Part shown: positions 9,247 to 17,785 of the stretch, piece by piece
Layout of the letters: each line of letters begins with the position of its first letter
How positions within the stretch are numbered: position 1 is the stretch's first letter
Origin: Rubripirellula tenax
GTDB lineage: Bacteria; Planctomycetota; Planctomycetia; Pirellulales; Pirellulaceae
DNA length: 64,000 bases
Reading direction: 5' to 3'
NCBI RefSeq assembly: GCF_007860125.1
Contig: NZ_SJPW01000004.1
Coordinates: 404,372-468,371 of the forward strand
Notes under the pieces: generated by a model
Told to the model about the DNA's origin: nothing
The model's input: the letters and a program-made list of their open reading frames with translations, nothing else
Databases searched by the model: none
Position numbers and translations under genes: made by a program

Positions 9247-10356
9247 TCAGCCCCCGGAAACCAAACTCCGCAGCACTTCGATGCCGCGGTGGAGCGTCTC
9301 GTCGGATGCCGCGAAGCTGATGCGGAAGTGGGTGTCGTGTTTGCTGAAGATGTTTCCTGGGATGATCAACAGCCCCTTCTCGATCGCCCGCTCGACGAAC
9401 TTGGCACCGCTGGGGATCGGTGATCGAGGGAAAACGTAAAAGGCACCACCGGGTTTGCTGATTTCGTATTTGTCTGAAAGCCCGTCATAAATCAGATCCC
9501 GTTTGCGACGGTAATCATTGATGTGGCCATCCAAATTCACTTCCATCGCTCGCAGCGCTCCCCACTGGGCCGGCTGGGGCGAACACACGAAGGAATACTG
9601 CTGAACTTTCAACATCGTGTTGATGATTTCGGCAGGTCCGTGAACGTAGCCGACTCGCCAACCCGTCATCGCATGGCTCTTGCTGAACCCGTCGATCACG
9701 ATCGTTTGGTCATTGAATGATGCGGGCGAGACGAAGTCCCCGTCGAAGAAAAACCGACTGTAGATTTCGTCCGACAACAGCGCGATGTTGCGATCAGCCG
9801 CCAGTTGGGCAACGGCCTTCAATTCCTCTTCGCTGGCTGTTACACCCGTCGGATTGGCGGGGCTGTTGACCAAGATCATTTTCGTTCGCGGAGTGATCGC
9901 GGCTTCGATCTTGGCAGGATCGAGCCGAAAGTCGGGATAAGAATCGACGGGCACCGGTACCCCGCCACACATTTTCAACAGCGCCGGGTACATGACGAAA
10001 TAGGGATCCAGATAGATCACTTCGTCGCCCGGGTTGATCATCGACAACATGGCCAACATCAATCCGCCACTGGTCCCGCTGCTAACGAAGACGTCGCGAT
10101 CTTCATGGGGATATTTCGCGGCGATCTCGGCTCGCAAGGCTTCGCGAAGCGGTCCGATGCCCTGGGTTGGCGAGTAGGCGTTTTTCCCCGATTGGATGGC
10201 ATCGATGGCGGCAGTCCTGATCTCGCCCGGTACATCGAAATCGGGTTGTCCGATCGAAAGGTTGATCGGATCCTTCAGCTTTGCGGCCAGGTCAAAGACT
10301 TTGCGGATTCCGCTGCTTTCAAACGCGGCCGTCCGATCGGCGATCCAAGGGTGCAT
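9247..10356 (-). CDS. Class I/II pyridoxal-phosphate aminotransferase
   Basis: This cytoplasmic fold-type I PLP enzyme of 369 residues resembles aspartate/aromatic aminotransferases of the AspB type. Visible landmarks are SIGQPDF (35-41), YSPTQGIGPLREAL (61-74), SSGTSGG (92-98), NSPANPTG with the cofactor asparagine at about 168, SDEIYS (195-200, Asp196 and Tyr199), and GFSKSHAMTGWRVGY with the Schiff-base lysine Lys226 and Arg234. The C-terminal arginine in FRISFA binds the substrate carboxylate in this family. The amino donor and acceptor cannot be fixed from sequence. The gene is transcribed divergently from the DUF4416 gene. Confidence 0.9.
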   Translation of the reverse strand: MHPWIADRTAAFESSGIRKVFDLAAKLKDPINLSIGQPDFDVPGEIRTAAIDAIQSGKNAYSPTQGIGPLREALRAEIAAKYPHEDRDVFVSSGTSGGLMLAMLSMINPGDEVIYLDPYFVMYPALLKMCGGVPVPVDSYPDFRLDPAKIEAAITPRTKMILVNSPANPTGVTASEEELKAVAQLAADRNIALLSDEIYSRFFFDGDFVSPASFNDQTIVIDGFSKSHAMTGWRVGYVHGPAEIINTMLKVQQYSFVCSPQPAQWGALRAMEVNLDGHINDYRRKRDLIYDGLSDKYEISKPGGAFYVFPRSPIPSGAKFVERAIEKGLLIIPGNIFSKHDTHFRISFAASDETLHRGIEVLRSLVSGG

Positions 10357-10466
10357 GTCGTTTTCGGGTGGGGTGAGTTGGTATTGCCGTTACAATGTCA
10401 GCACAATTGTAGCAGTCAAGTTCTGCGTTTGGCATCCTTGTGCATCTTCGTGAGATCTCCCCGCCC

Positions 10467-11051
10467 GTGTCATCGATTCGCCTGGTCGAACCCGTCGTTC
10501 GTTTGTGTGCCATCATCACTCGGTACGACGATGCGAAGCATTGGGCGATCGAACGGATCTCGCTGCACTGGGGCGATCCCCTGGCACAGTCCGATCCGGT
10601 TGCGTTCGAAGCAGGTGGTTTCTACGACACCACGATGGGCACGGGGCTGACCAAAACGTTGGTTGCGTTCGGTGACTACCAAGATCCCGGCGGGTTGGCA
10701 GACTGGAAATTACAAACCAACCAATGGGAAGCCGAATACGCATCGCTGGGTCGGCACGCCGAACCGCGGCCCCTGAACTTGGATTCGGGTTACCTGAGCC
10801 AGGCCAAGTTGGTGTTGGCGACGGTCAAAGATCGCGACCACCGGATCTATTTGCACAGCGGAATTTTTGCCGAAGTGACCTTGAACTACGTCGGCAAAAA
10901 ATGGGTGCATCATCGGTGGTCCTACCCGAGTTACCGGGCTGCCGAAGTCGCTGACTTTGCCAGTCGACGCAGGTTGGACTTGCGAAGTCACCTGGAATTG
11001 ACTGGGCAAATTCGCCGTGTTGTCCATCCATCGACCGAACAACCGTCATAA
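10467..11051 (+). CDS. DUF4416 family protein
   Basis: The product of about 194 residues matches the DUF4416 pattern throughout: a central EAGGFYDTTMGTGLTKTLVAF segment, the NLDSGYLSQAKLVLAT block, KDRDHRIYLHSGIFAEVTL, and the ending WSYPSYR. The family is conserved in several deep-branching bacterial groups but has no proven activity. The frame is open from a GTG at 10440; the GTG at 10467 fits the usual family start (RLVEPVVRLCAII) better. No decisive ribosome-binding site is visible. The upstream 80-110 bases are shared with the divergent aminotransferase gene. Confidence 0.8.
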   Translation: MSSIRLVEPVVRLCAIITRYDDAKHWAIERISLHWGDPLAQSDPVAFEAGGFYDTTMGTGLTKTLVAFGDYQDPGGLADWKLQTNQWEAEYASLGRHAEPRPLNLDSGYLSQAKLVLATVKDRDHRIYLHSGIFAEVTLNYVGKKWVHHRWSYPSYRAAEVADFASRRRLDLRSHLELTGQIRRVVHPSTEQPS

Positions 11052-11092
11052 CCGTTCGTCCGTTCAAAACCGGACATCGAACGAGCCGATGA

Positions 11093-11743
11093 ATGAAAGG
11101 TCAGGTGATCGGCAAGGATGCTGGTTTCACGACAGTTGTGTTTCACCGATCCATGGACGGCCCAATGCGTTGGATACAAGTGCGATTAGTTTTGGTGGCG
11201 GCGATGGCTTTGGCAGCAGTTGCGGCCGAGGCACATCACCCCGATTTCGAAAACCAGCCCGTGCGTCCTCGCGTCGACGTCATCGGCCCGATCGGCAATC
11301 GATTGCCATCATCCTATCGTCGCAAGTACAACCGACCGACCAACTTTGGCGGTTGGTTGGCGTATCACGTTGCTCCGTCCAGCCAAGAGGCGATGGCGTG
11401 GCACGATGCGACTCATCGCGATGCCTACAAATGCGATCGCCCGCGGTTGGAGATGCACTACTTTTACCCCAAGCCTTACGAGGCACTTCGTATTGGGCCT
11501 CGTCGGGACAGCAGGAACATCGCCGACGCAGCACGTCAGTCGCGTGAAAACCGTGACGAGTCAATGGCCAATCGCGATGCCATGAAACCTGCGGACGTGA
11601 AACCCACGGTCGACTTAGAGCAGGCGTTTGCCGAAACCGACGAACTGGCACCGGTCAACGTTGACGAAGCGGTCGAGCAAGTCATGGAACGAACGCAAGA
11701 ACTTGATGCCAAAACGCTTTTGGATTCGGGATTTGACGAGTAA
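11093..11743 (+). CDS. Hypothetical secreted protein
   Basis: I do not recognise this 216-residue frame. The internal ATG at 11165 (MRWIQVRLVLVAAMALAAVAAEAHH) would begin a good signal peptide and gives a 192-residue precursor; the ATGs at 11093 and 11153 are alternatives. The mature region contains an aromatic, basic stretch (YRRKYNRPTNFGGWLAYHVAP and MHYFYPKPYEALRIGPRR) and then an acidic helical tail ending in DSGFDE. No cysteine pair or enzyme motif is evident. It lies upstream of the TolC-like gene on the same strand, separated by about 250 bases. Confidence 0.6.
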   Translation: MKGQVIGKDAGFTTVVFHRSMDGPMRWIQVRLVLVAAMALAAVAAEAHHPDFENQPVRPRVDVIGPIGNRLPSSYRRKYNRPTNFGGWLAYHVAPSSQEAMAWHDATHRDAYKCDRPRLEMHYFYPKPYEALRIGPRRDSRNIADAARQSRENRDESMANRDAMKPADVKPTVDLEQAFAETDELAPVNVDEAVEQVMERTQELDAKTLLDSGFDE

Positions 11744-11863
11744 CGCGGGCACAGGTCGCACCGCGTTGGGGAACGATTTCACGACGCGAAGAAGATTCTG
11801 CACCTTTTTGATCGGAACCGTCAAAGTTTCCCTAACCAGACTCCGATAACTTAGTTGGGCGAG

Positions 11864-11885
11864 GTCCCCTTCAAAGGAAGGGGAC
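11864..11885 (+). promoter_or_regulatory. Hairpin in the leader of the TolC-like gene
   Basis: A perfect 8-bp stem GTCCCCTT/AAGGGGAC with a six-base loop lies about 110 bases upstream of the TolC-like gene. It has no T run. It could end transcription from the preceding gene or lie in the tolC leader. Confidence 0.3.
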
Positions 11886-11994
11886 ATCGTGGGGGGCTTC
11901 CACACTCGACCCGCACGGGAACATGCCATAGTCGCTTGGCGCGACTGATGGTGTCGGCATGTTTCACGGCGGCACGACCTCGGAAGCCTAGATA

Positions 11995-14415
11995 ATGAAT
12001 CGCGCTCTGGTTCGATACACGACTTATTTGCAGCTGGTCCTTGCCGTCTTGATGGCATCGGGCTGCTCGACGACGCAACCGTTTTTCGCGGGTGAGTCGC
12101 CGGACTTGCAATATTACCTAAACGCTGCGACACGGATCGAGTATCCGGACGTCGAAGTCGATAGTTTGGCCGAAACAACGATGGCGACCGAGCCGTTGTC
12201 GATCGGCAATCACGACTACCAATTCTGGGACCTGTCGGTCGAAGAATGCGTTTCGATTGCGCTGCAAAATGCGAAATTCTTTGTCACCACCAGTGGCAAT
12301 GCCGAATTTCGTCAAAACGTCGCAGCACAATTCACCAGCGCATCGGCTGACCAGCTGGGCAGCATCTACGACGTCGCCATCCAACAGTCGACGACTCAGT
12401 CGATTCCGTTGACCGTCGATGGATCGGGGAACCGCACGCTGCCGCGAGGCGTCTTGCGAGCCAACCAAGTCGGCGGCGTGGAAGACGCGTTATCGGAATT
12501 TGACGCTCAAGCAAGCGGCTTCCTCAACTACAGCAACACCGACCGACCGCGTAACACCGGCGCGCTGAACACCGTCAACCCGCAATTCTTTACTGCAGAC
12601 GATTTGACGCAGCAGTTTGCGTTGAGCAAACGATACGCCACCGGCGGCGTCGCAACACTTCGTCAACAAATCATCTACTCGAAAAACAACGCCGAAGTCG
12701 GTCCCATCTCTCGCGCCGTCGCCAGCGACTACACCGCAGTGATCGAAGCTCAGGTTCAACACCCGTTGATGCGTAACCGCGGCACACTGATCAACCGCAT
12801 CCCCGTTGTACTGGCCAGCCTGAACGAAGACGTGGCGATCGCCGACTTCGAAATTCAAGTTCGCAACCTCGTCCGTGACGTCGAAGTCGCGTATTGGAAT
12901 CTGTACGTCGCCTATCGCAGCGTTTCGACTTCGGTGATCGGTCGCAACAGTGCGATCGCGACGGCGAAGTTCGCTCAACTGAATCTCGAAAACGGTACAG
13001 GCACGATTCAAGAGGTCGCGCAAGCGAACGGACAATACTACAACTTTCGCGCTCGGCTTGAAGGCGCCCTGTCGGGATCGAACCTTCCCGGCGACGACCG
13101 GTTCGGTGTGTACGGTGCCGAACGTGTGATGCGTGAATTGATGGGCTTGGCGCCAACCGATGGTCGCTTGATTCGCCCGATCCAAGAACCGAGCCTCGCT
13201 CGAGTCGCGTTCGACTGGGAAGAAATCACAACGCAAATGTTGTACTTGAGCCCTGAACTGCGTAAAGGTCGCACGGTGATCAAGCAACGCGAACTGGAAC
13301 AAATGTCGGCCAAGAACCAACTGTTGCCCGAAGTCAACTTGTCACTGCTGTACCGCTGGGTCGGCGTGGGCGATGAACTTGGGTTCGGATCACGAGCCGA
13401 TGCGAACGGGCCGCTTCCGGGAAGCAGTGCACTTACCGATTTGACGGGCGGTGACTACCAAGAAGGTGCCGTGCGATTGGAGTTCACACCACCGGCGATC
13501 GGTGGACGACGTGAACGTGCCCGCATCCGCGGATCACAACTGCGTCTGCACCAATCACGAGCGTTCTTGCAGGATGCCGAGCGATTGATGGTCAGCCAAA
13601 TCAGTGATGCGATCGCCAAGACGGCAACGCACTATCAGTTGGTTCAAACGTACGCCCAAGTTTGGCAACAAGCCGAAACGGAAGTCGAATCCCGCTTGAC
13701 GGAGTTCAAGGGCGGACGGACTCAGATCAATGTGGTGCTGCAAAGCCAACAACGTCGCGCCGATGCTCAAATCGCTTACTACCGTGCCTTGGCCGAATAC
13801 AACAAATCGCTCAACTACGTCGACTACTTGAAGGGCACGATGCTGGCGAACAGCAACATCACATTGTCCGAAGGCCCCTGGAACAAGAAGGCATACTGGG
13901 ACGCACTGGAACGTGCTCGTGAACGTAGCGCTGGAAAGCACAAGGTTTACGGAGTCAGTCGGCCCAACGTTGTTCGCCAAGGTCCACTTCGAGATGCCGC
14001 GTCGGCGTCACAACCCGTCGGCAGCGGCGTCATTCACGACGGACAACTGCCACCTGAAATGTCATGGAGTGGATCGGACGCGAACATGGACCCGATGGGT
14101 GCCAACGTAATGCCGATGGACGAATCGGTCACCGCACCACAAGACATTCCGTTGGGCGAGATGGGGAATTCACCTAGCGATCTGCGGACGCCGGGATCGA
14201 CTCCGATGCGAGAACCACTACCAACCCCTGATCCGCTGCCGATGATGGACAGCTTACCGGACAGTTTCAATGGTGCAGGTGAAGTTCGGCAAATGAGTTT
14301 CCAACAACAAGCGACGGGCTCGTCAAAGGCTGGTCAAAATAAAGTTCACGTCGGTGACGTGCAAATCGACGGGGCACCCTTGCCAGTCCGTCGAACACCC
14401 CTGCCGAATCGGTAA
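11995..14415 (+). CDS. TolC-family outer membrane lipoprotein with long C-terminal extension
   Basis: This outer membrane efflux factor would form a trimeric channel-tunnel with an inner-membrane transporter and an HlyD-type adaptor. It has 806 residues, far longer than the usual 450-500. A lipoprotein signal ends at Cys24 (LMASGCSTTQ). Two OEP repeats are visible, one around residues 75-340 (SVEECVSIALQNAKFF, then ISRAVASDYTAVIEAQVQHPLMR and VRDVEVAYWNLYVAY) and one around residues 400-630 (ELEQMSAKNQLLPEVNLSLLYR, then LVQTYAQVWQQAETEVESRL). About the last 170 residues are low in complexity, rich in Pro, Met and Ser, and probably disordered. No transporter gene is adjacent; the HlyD genes at 25.6-30.6 kb are possible partners by inference only. 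Confidence 0.88.
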   Translation: MNRALVRYTTYLQLVLAVLMASGCSTTQPFFAGESPDLQYYLNAATRIEYPDVEVDSLAETTMATEPLSIGNHDYQFWDLSVEECVSIALQNAKFFVTTSGNAEFRQNVAAQFTSASADQLGSIYDVAIQQSTTQSIPLTVDGSGNRTLPRGVLRANQVGGVEDALSEFDAQASGFLNYSNTDRPRNTGALNTVNPQFFTADDLTQQFALSKRYATGGVATLRQQIIYSKNNAEVGPISRAVASDYTAVIEAQVQHPLMRNRGTLINRIPVVLASLNEDVAIADFEIQVRNLVRDVEVAYWNLYVAYRSVSTSVIGRNSAIATAKFAQLNLENGTGTIQEVAQANGQYYNFRARLEGALSGSNLPGDDRFGVYGAERVMRELMGLAPTDGRLIRPIQEPSLARVAFDWEEITTQMLYLSPELRKGRTVIKQRELEQMSAKNQLLPEVNLSLLYRWVGVGDELGFGSRADANGPLPGSSALTDLTGGDYQEGAVRLEFTPPAIGGRRERARIRGSQLRLHQSRAFLQDAERLMVSQISDAIAKTATHYQLVQTYAQVWQQAETEVESRLTEFKGGRTQINVVLQSQQRRADAQIAYYRALAEYNKSLNYVDYLKGTMLANSNITLSEGPWNKKAYWDALERARERSAGKHKVYGVSRPNVVRQGPLRDAASASQPVGSGVIHDGQLPPEMSWSGSDANMDPMGANVMPMDESVTAPQDIPLGEMGNSPSDLRTPGSTPMREPLPTPDPLPMMDSLPDSFNGAGEVRQMSFQQQATGSSKAGQNKVHVGDVQIDGAPLPVRRTPLPNR

Positions 14416-14499
14416 GCGATCGGTCCCACCAAAACTCCGGGCGGAGGCTTGCGAGGACTACCGATTCTAGCGCGTCGGAACCAACGGTCCTCGTACACG

Positions 14500-14538
14500 A
14501 AAAGCTTGAGCACGCTGAAAAAGCGTCTCGAGCTTTTT
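14500..14538 (+). terminator. Rho-independent terminator after the TolC-like gene
   Basis: An AAAAGCTTGAG arm pairs with CTCGAGCTTTTT, enclosing an inner CGCT/AGCG stem, and the structure ends in five T. It lies 85 bases beyond the stop codon. Confidence 0.8.
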
Positions 14539-14646
14539 GTCGTTGACTCTCAGCGATTCAAATTTACCCCCGACGACTGGCGCGGTCCCGCTGGTTCGAT
14601 AGCGGAGCGGCGCGAGCCGTCGGGTTTTGATCTTCGCCAGTGACTG

Positions 14647-14910
14647 CTAGTTGTTCTCGCACGATCCGGCTCCCATCGGGACCGGCATCATGACGTCGGT
14701 CGCGGGAACCAGACGAATGTTCTTGCATCGCGAGAGTTGAAATTGGCGCGGTTGTTCGCGACACAAGCATAGCCCCAGAAATCGGTAGCTGCCCATGAAC
14801 TTGATCGGGCTGACGACGCGGTGCGTTCGGTTTCCCTTAGCATCGGCGTAATCCATTTCGATGACGTAATTGTCACAGTCTTGCATGGCTTGTCGAAGAA
14901 TACGGTTCAT
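14647..14910 (-). CDS. Small WYL-like protein
   Basis: The product of about 87 residues has the sequence pattern of a WYL-type SH3-like fold: YVIEMDYADAKGNRTHRVVSPIKF, then GSYRFLGLCLCREQPRQFQLSRCKNIRLVP. WYL domains usually sit in transcription regulators and bind nucleic acid or nucleotides; here the domain is nearly the whole protein, without a helix-turn-helix. ATG at 14910 is preferred over an upstream in-frame ATG at 14985 because a G-rich box (CCGGGGGGAAACC) lies just before it. The neighbours give no clue to function. Confidence 0.65.
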   Translation of the reverse strand: MNRILRQAMQDCDNYVIEMDYADAKGNRTHRVVSPIKFMGSYRFLGLCLCREQPRQFQLSRCKNIRLVPATDVMMPVPMGAGSCENN

Positions 14911-15039
14911 CTTGGTTTCCCCCCGGAAAGTGTTTTCGTGTATGTCCTGCTCGAACACTTCTAATATTCGAGATGTCCATGACACGTCTGGTCACGAGGT
15001 GGAAAAGACCGCGTTTGAGACTGCCGAATGCCTGTTTTC

Positions 15040-16014
15040 CTATGCCGGCAGCTCGATCCGTTGGACTCGGTGGTTATTGCTGTCCAAGATGTGAACACGA
15101 TCTTGGGAATCCACGACAACACCCCAGGGTTGATTCAGCATCCCTGGCTCGAAACCCGGACTGCCCCAAGACGCGATCGGCTTGCCGTCGGGGTCCAGTC
15201 GCTGGATGCGATTATTTTTGTATTCGACAACGATGATGCTGCCGTCGCTGGCCAATGCCAAGTCATACGGATAGTAAAACTGTCCGGGCAATGTTCCTGG
15301 CCCGCCCCAAACGTCAATCAAACGCGGCGTCTCTTCGCTGAGATCAAATCGCTGGATCCGATGATTGCATGCATCGGCCACCCACATCACATCGTCGCGG
15401 ATGACCAAACTTTGCGGACGCAGGAATTTTCCGGGGGTATCACCCGTGCCGCCCCATTGGATTAAGAAATTGCCTTCCGAGTCAAACTTCTGGATTCGGT
15501 CCGACGCGTTGTATTCGCCAATGTAAACGTTGCCGCGATCGTCGCTGACCGCATCGGTCACAAACGCGAATTGGCCGGGCAGATGTCCAGCCGTGCCGCC
15601 AATTTGTTGTTCGACGAGCAGTTCCCCGTCGCGGGCATACGCCAGCATGCGGTAATAATGCGTGTCAGCGACCAACAATCGACTGGAACCTGTGCCGCTG
15701 GAACCTGTGCCGCGGTGTCGTGCGGCTTGAAAAGACATGCCCGTGGGGCGGCCATTCGCCGTTTCGGGGGTTTCCCAAACCCTCAGAAACTGTCCGTCGG
15801 CGTTAAAGACCTGGATTCGTCCGGTCGTATCGACGATGTACAGTTGGTCGTCATCGTCGATGGTGATCGCGCGAGGCTTCAAGAAACGGCCGTCGCTTAA
15901 ACCACGTCGCCCCCACACCAAATCAGGCAAATCGCTGCCTCCCGACGGTACACAGCCGGCAAACGAGGACACGGAAGCAGCGGCCACCAGGCCAACGAAA
16001 CTCCGTCGCTTCAT
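15040..16014 (-). CDS. NHL-repeat lipoprotein
   Basis: This is an exported beta-propeller protein of 324 residues. The N-terminus combines a twin-arginine-like start (MKRRSFVGLVAAAS) with a lipobox ending at Cys21 (FAGC). At least five NHL blades are visible, with repeated patterns such as FLKPRAITIDDDDQLYIVDTTGRIQVF, FVTDAVSDDRGNVYIGEYNASDRIQKF, YYPYDLALASDGSIIVVEYKNNRIQRL and NQPWGVVVDSQDRVHILDSNNHRVQRI. NHL propellers commonly serve as binding scaffolds. A 15-bp tandem duplication within the gene gives the peptide GTGSSGTGSS between blades. The gene is divergent from the Sua5-phosphatase fusion gene. Confidence 0.88.
   Translation of the reverse strand: MKRRSFVGLVAAASVSSFAGCVPSGGSDLPDLVWGRRGLSDGRFLKPRAITIDDDDQLYIVDTTGRIQVFNADGQFLRVWETPETANGRPTGMSFQAARHRGTGSSGTGSSRLLVADTHYYRMLAYARDGELLVEQQIGGTAGHLPGQFAFVTDAVSDDRGNVYIGEYNASDRIQKFDSEGNFLIQWGGTGDTPGKFLRPQSLVIRDDVMWVADACNHRIQRFDLSEETPRLIDVWGGPGTLPGQFYYPYDLALASDGSIIVVEYKNNRIQRLDPDGKPIASWGSPGFEPGMLNQPWGVVVDSQDRVHILDSNNHRVQRIELPA
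15683..15712. repeat. 15-bp tandem duplication in the NHL gene
   Basis: The 15-mer CTGGAACCTGTGCCG occurs twice in direct tandem (15683-15697 and 15698-15712). It is in frame and duplicates five residues (GTGSS) in a loop between propeller blades. Confidence 0.9.
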
Positions 16015-16146
16015 CGATCGATCACTTGGTGTTAGCGGGGGGTGTCAAAAAACGGCCGACTTGTGAAGGCGATTCCGTGGCTTTTACAATGAGCGCCTAC
16101 TCGCATTTTACCCGACAGGCGGCCGCAAGGTCACTCAGCGTCATCC

Positions 16147-17283
16147 ATGTCTAAAATTCTTGACCTCCGTGCGACCGATGACCCTCGTGACATCGTCCAT
16201 CGGTCGGTCCAGGCATTGGTCGAGGGAGGCGTCGTGGGTGTGCCAACCGACACGGTATACGGGCTGGCCGCGAGCGCACTTTCCGAGATGGCCGTCGCTC
16301 GATTGTGCGAGATCAAAGGCAGGAACCAATCTGTGCCGCTAGCGATTTCGGTGCCCAGTCGCGAAGCGGCCGAGGATTTTTACTGCGGCATCGCCCCTTT
16401 GGCCCGTCGCTTGGCGGCTCGATGCTGGCCGGGCCCGTTGACATTGGTGATTCCCTGCGATTCGAAGCATTCGGCGGCCAATCAGCTGCCTCGATCGGTT
16501 CAGGAGCGGATTCGCGGCGAGTTCGGATGCGTGGGCTTCCGGGTCGTCGATCATCGTGTTATTTCGCATATTCACCGGTTTTTGTCGGCTCCATTGCTGT
16601 TGACGAGTGCCAATTTGTCGGGACAGCCGGTCGCCACCACGGCTGAACAGGTCGAGAAGCAATTGGGGGATTCGATCCCACTGCTGCTCGACGATGGTCC
16701 GACCCGTTATGGTGATGCTTCAACGGTTGCTCGTGTGAGGGGCAATCAAATGGAAATTCTTCGTGAGGGCGTCATCGAGCGAGCCGCCATGAACCAATTC
16801 ATCAAACCCGTTATCGCCTTAGTCTGCACCGGCAACACGTGTCGAAGTCCGATGGCCGAGACGCTGCTGCGTGACTTAGCCAGTAAGAAATACGGCTGTG
16901 AGGATGCTGTGCGGGTCGTATCGGCGGGTGTCGCAGCGGGCCCCGGCAGCGGCGCGACTCCCCAGGCGATCGAAGTCATGGGCAATCGCGGCCTCGACTT
17001 GACCGGGCATTGCAGCCAGCCACTGGACGATTCAGTCATTGGCGTCGCAGATTTGGTGCTGACGATGACACGTGGTCACCGGGCGGCAATCTTGGCGGCT
17101 TGGCCGGGACTGCACGATCGCGTCTTTACCTTGCGCCGCGACGGCGGCGACATCGCGGATCCGGTCGGCATGCCGGTCGATGTTTATGAAGCGTGCGCGG
17201 ATCAAATCGAGGGCGAACTTCGCGCCTGGATCGATTCGCTCGGCGACGATTTTTTCCCCGACGCTGCAACCGATCAAGCTTAG
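16147..17283 (+). CDS. Sua5/TsaC threonylcarbamoyl-AMP synthase fused to a YwlE-type phosphatase
   Basis: This 378-residue protein joins two enzymes. Residues about 10-212 are the YrdC/Sua5 domain that makes threonylcarbamoyl-AMP for tRNA t6A37 synthesis, with PTDTVYGL (33-40), the KGR motif (57-59), WPGPLTLV (94-101), SAN (154-156) and STVAR (192-196). Residues about 221-365 are a low-molecular-weight phosphatase with CTGNTCRSPMAE: nucleophile Cys227, Thr231, Arg233, and general acid Asp338 in DIADP. The threonine at the position of YwlE Thr11, and the DxxDP acid loop, are features of the Bacillus protein-arginine phosphatase rather than of tyrosine phosphatases. The Sua5 part lacks the extra C-terminal Sua5 domain, so it is TsaC-like. 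rpiB follows 13 bases later, matching the Bacillus ywlC-ywlE-ywlF order. Confidence 0.92.
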   Translation: MSKILDLRATDDPRDIVHRSVQALVEGGVVGVPTDTVYGLAASALSEMAVARLCEIKGRNQSVPLAISVPSREAAEDFYCGIAPLARRLAARCWPGPLTLVIPCDSKHSAANQLPRSVQERIRGEFGCVGFRVVDHRVISHIHRFLSAPLLLTSANLSGQPVATTAEQVEKQLGDSIPLLLDDGPTRYGDASTVARVRGNQMEILREGVIERAAMNQFIKPVIALVCTGNTCRSPMAETLLRDLASKKYGCEDAVRVVSAGVAAGPGSGATPQAIEVMGNRGLDLTGHCSQPLDDSVIGVADLVLTMTRGHRAAILAAWPGLHDRVFTLRRDGGDIADPVGMPVDVYEACADQIEGELRAWIDSLGDDFFPDAATDQA

Positions 17284-17296
17284 AAACGAGGCTCCC

Positions 17297-17785
17297 ATGT
17301 TAAAAATCGCAATCGGCAGTGATCATCGTGGCGTCAAAATCAAGAACCGCTTGGTGCAGAACCTGACCGCAGCCGGTTTCCCGGTTTGCGACCTGGGTTC
17401 GCATGGCGAAAGCTCCGTTGACTATCCCGATTATGCCAAAGCCGTTGCAATGCAAGTGGGCAGCGGAGAGTCGGACCGCGGTATCTTGATTTGCGGTACC
17501 GGAATCGGCATGTCGATCGCGGCCAATAAGTTCACGGGTGTTCGTGCCGCATCCTGCTATGACGAAGTGATGGTCGAAATCAGCCGCCGCCACAACGACG
17601 TCAATGTGCTGTGTCTTCCCGGTGACATGATCGGTGATCGGCCCATCGACGATTTGGTATTGATGTGGCTGAATACAGAATTTGATGGCGGCCGACACGC
17701 TGTTAGGATCAAAAAAATCAGTGATATCGAAAAGCTCGACTCACGCGCCGCATCGTCCAGTCCGGTCGTACAAGACCCGTCATGA
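17297..17785 (+). CDS. rpiB: Ribose-5-phosphate isomerase B
   Basis: This cytoplasmic sugar-phosphate isomerase of the RpiB/LacAB family interconverts ribose 5-phosphate and ribulose 5-phosphate in the pentose phosphate pathway. It has 162 residues, near the family norm. Conserved elements are IAIGSDHRG with Asp9 and His10, the catalytic Cys66 in ICGTGIGMSIAANK (65-78), ASCYD (86-89) and His99 in SRRHNDVNVLCL. ATG at 17297 begins the family N-terminus exactly; a longer upstream frame runs into the fusion gene and was rejected. The stop overlaps the holB start by four bases (ATGA), which implies translational coupling. Confidence 0.93.
   Translation: MLKIAIGSDHRGVKIKNRLVQNLTAAGFPVCDLGSHGESSVDYPDYAKAVAMQVGSGESDRGILICGTGIGMSIAANKFTGVRAASCYDEVMVEISRRHNDVNVLCLPGDMIGDRPIDDLVLMWLNTEFDGGRHAVRIKKISDIEKLDSRAASSSPVVQDPS

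Noticed and set aside
9805-10650. 281-codon frame antisense to the aminotransferase
   Set aside because: It is a composition-driven shadow of the PLP enzyme gene and runs into the DUF4416 gene.
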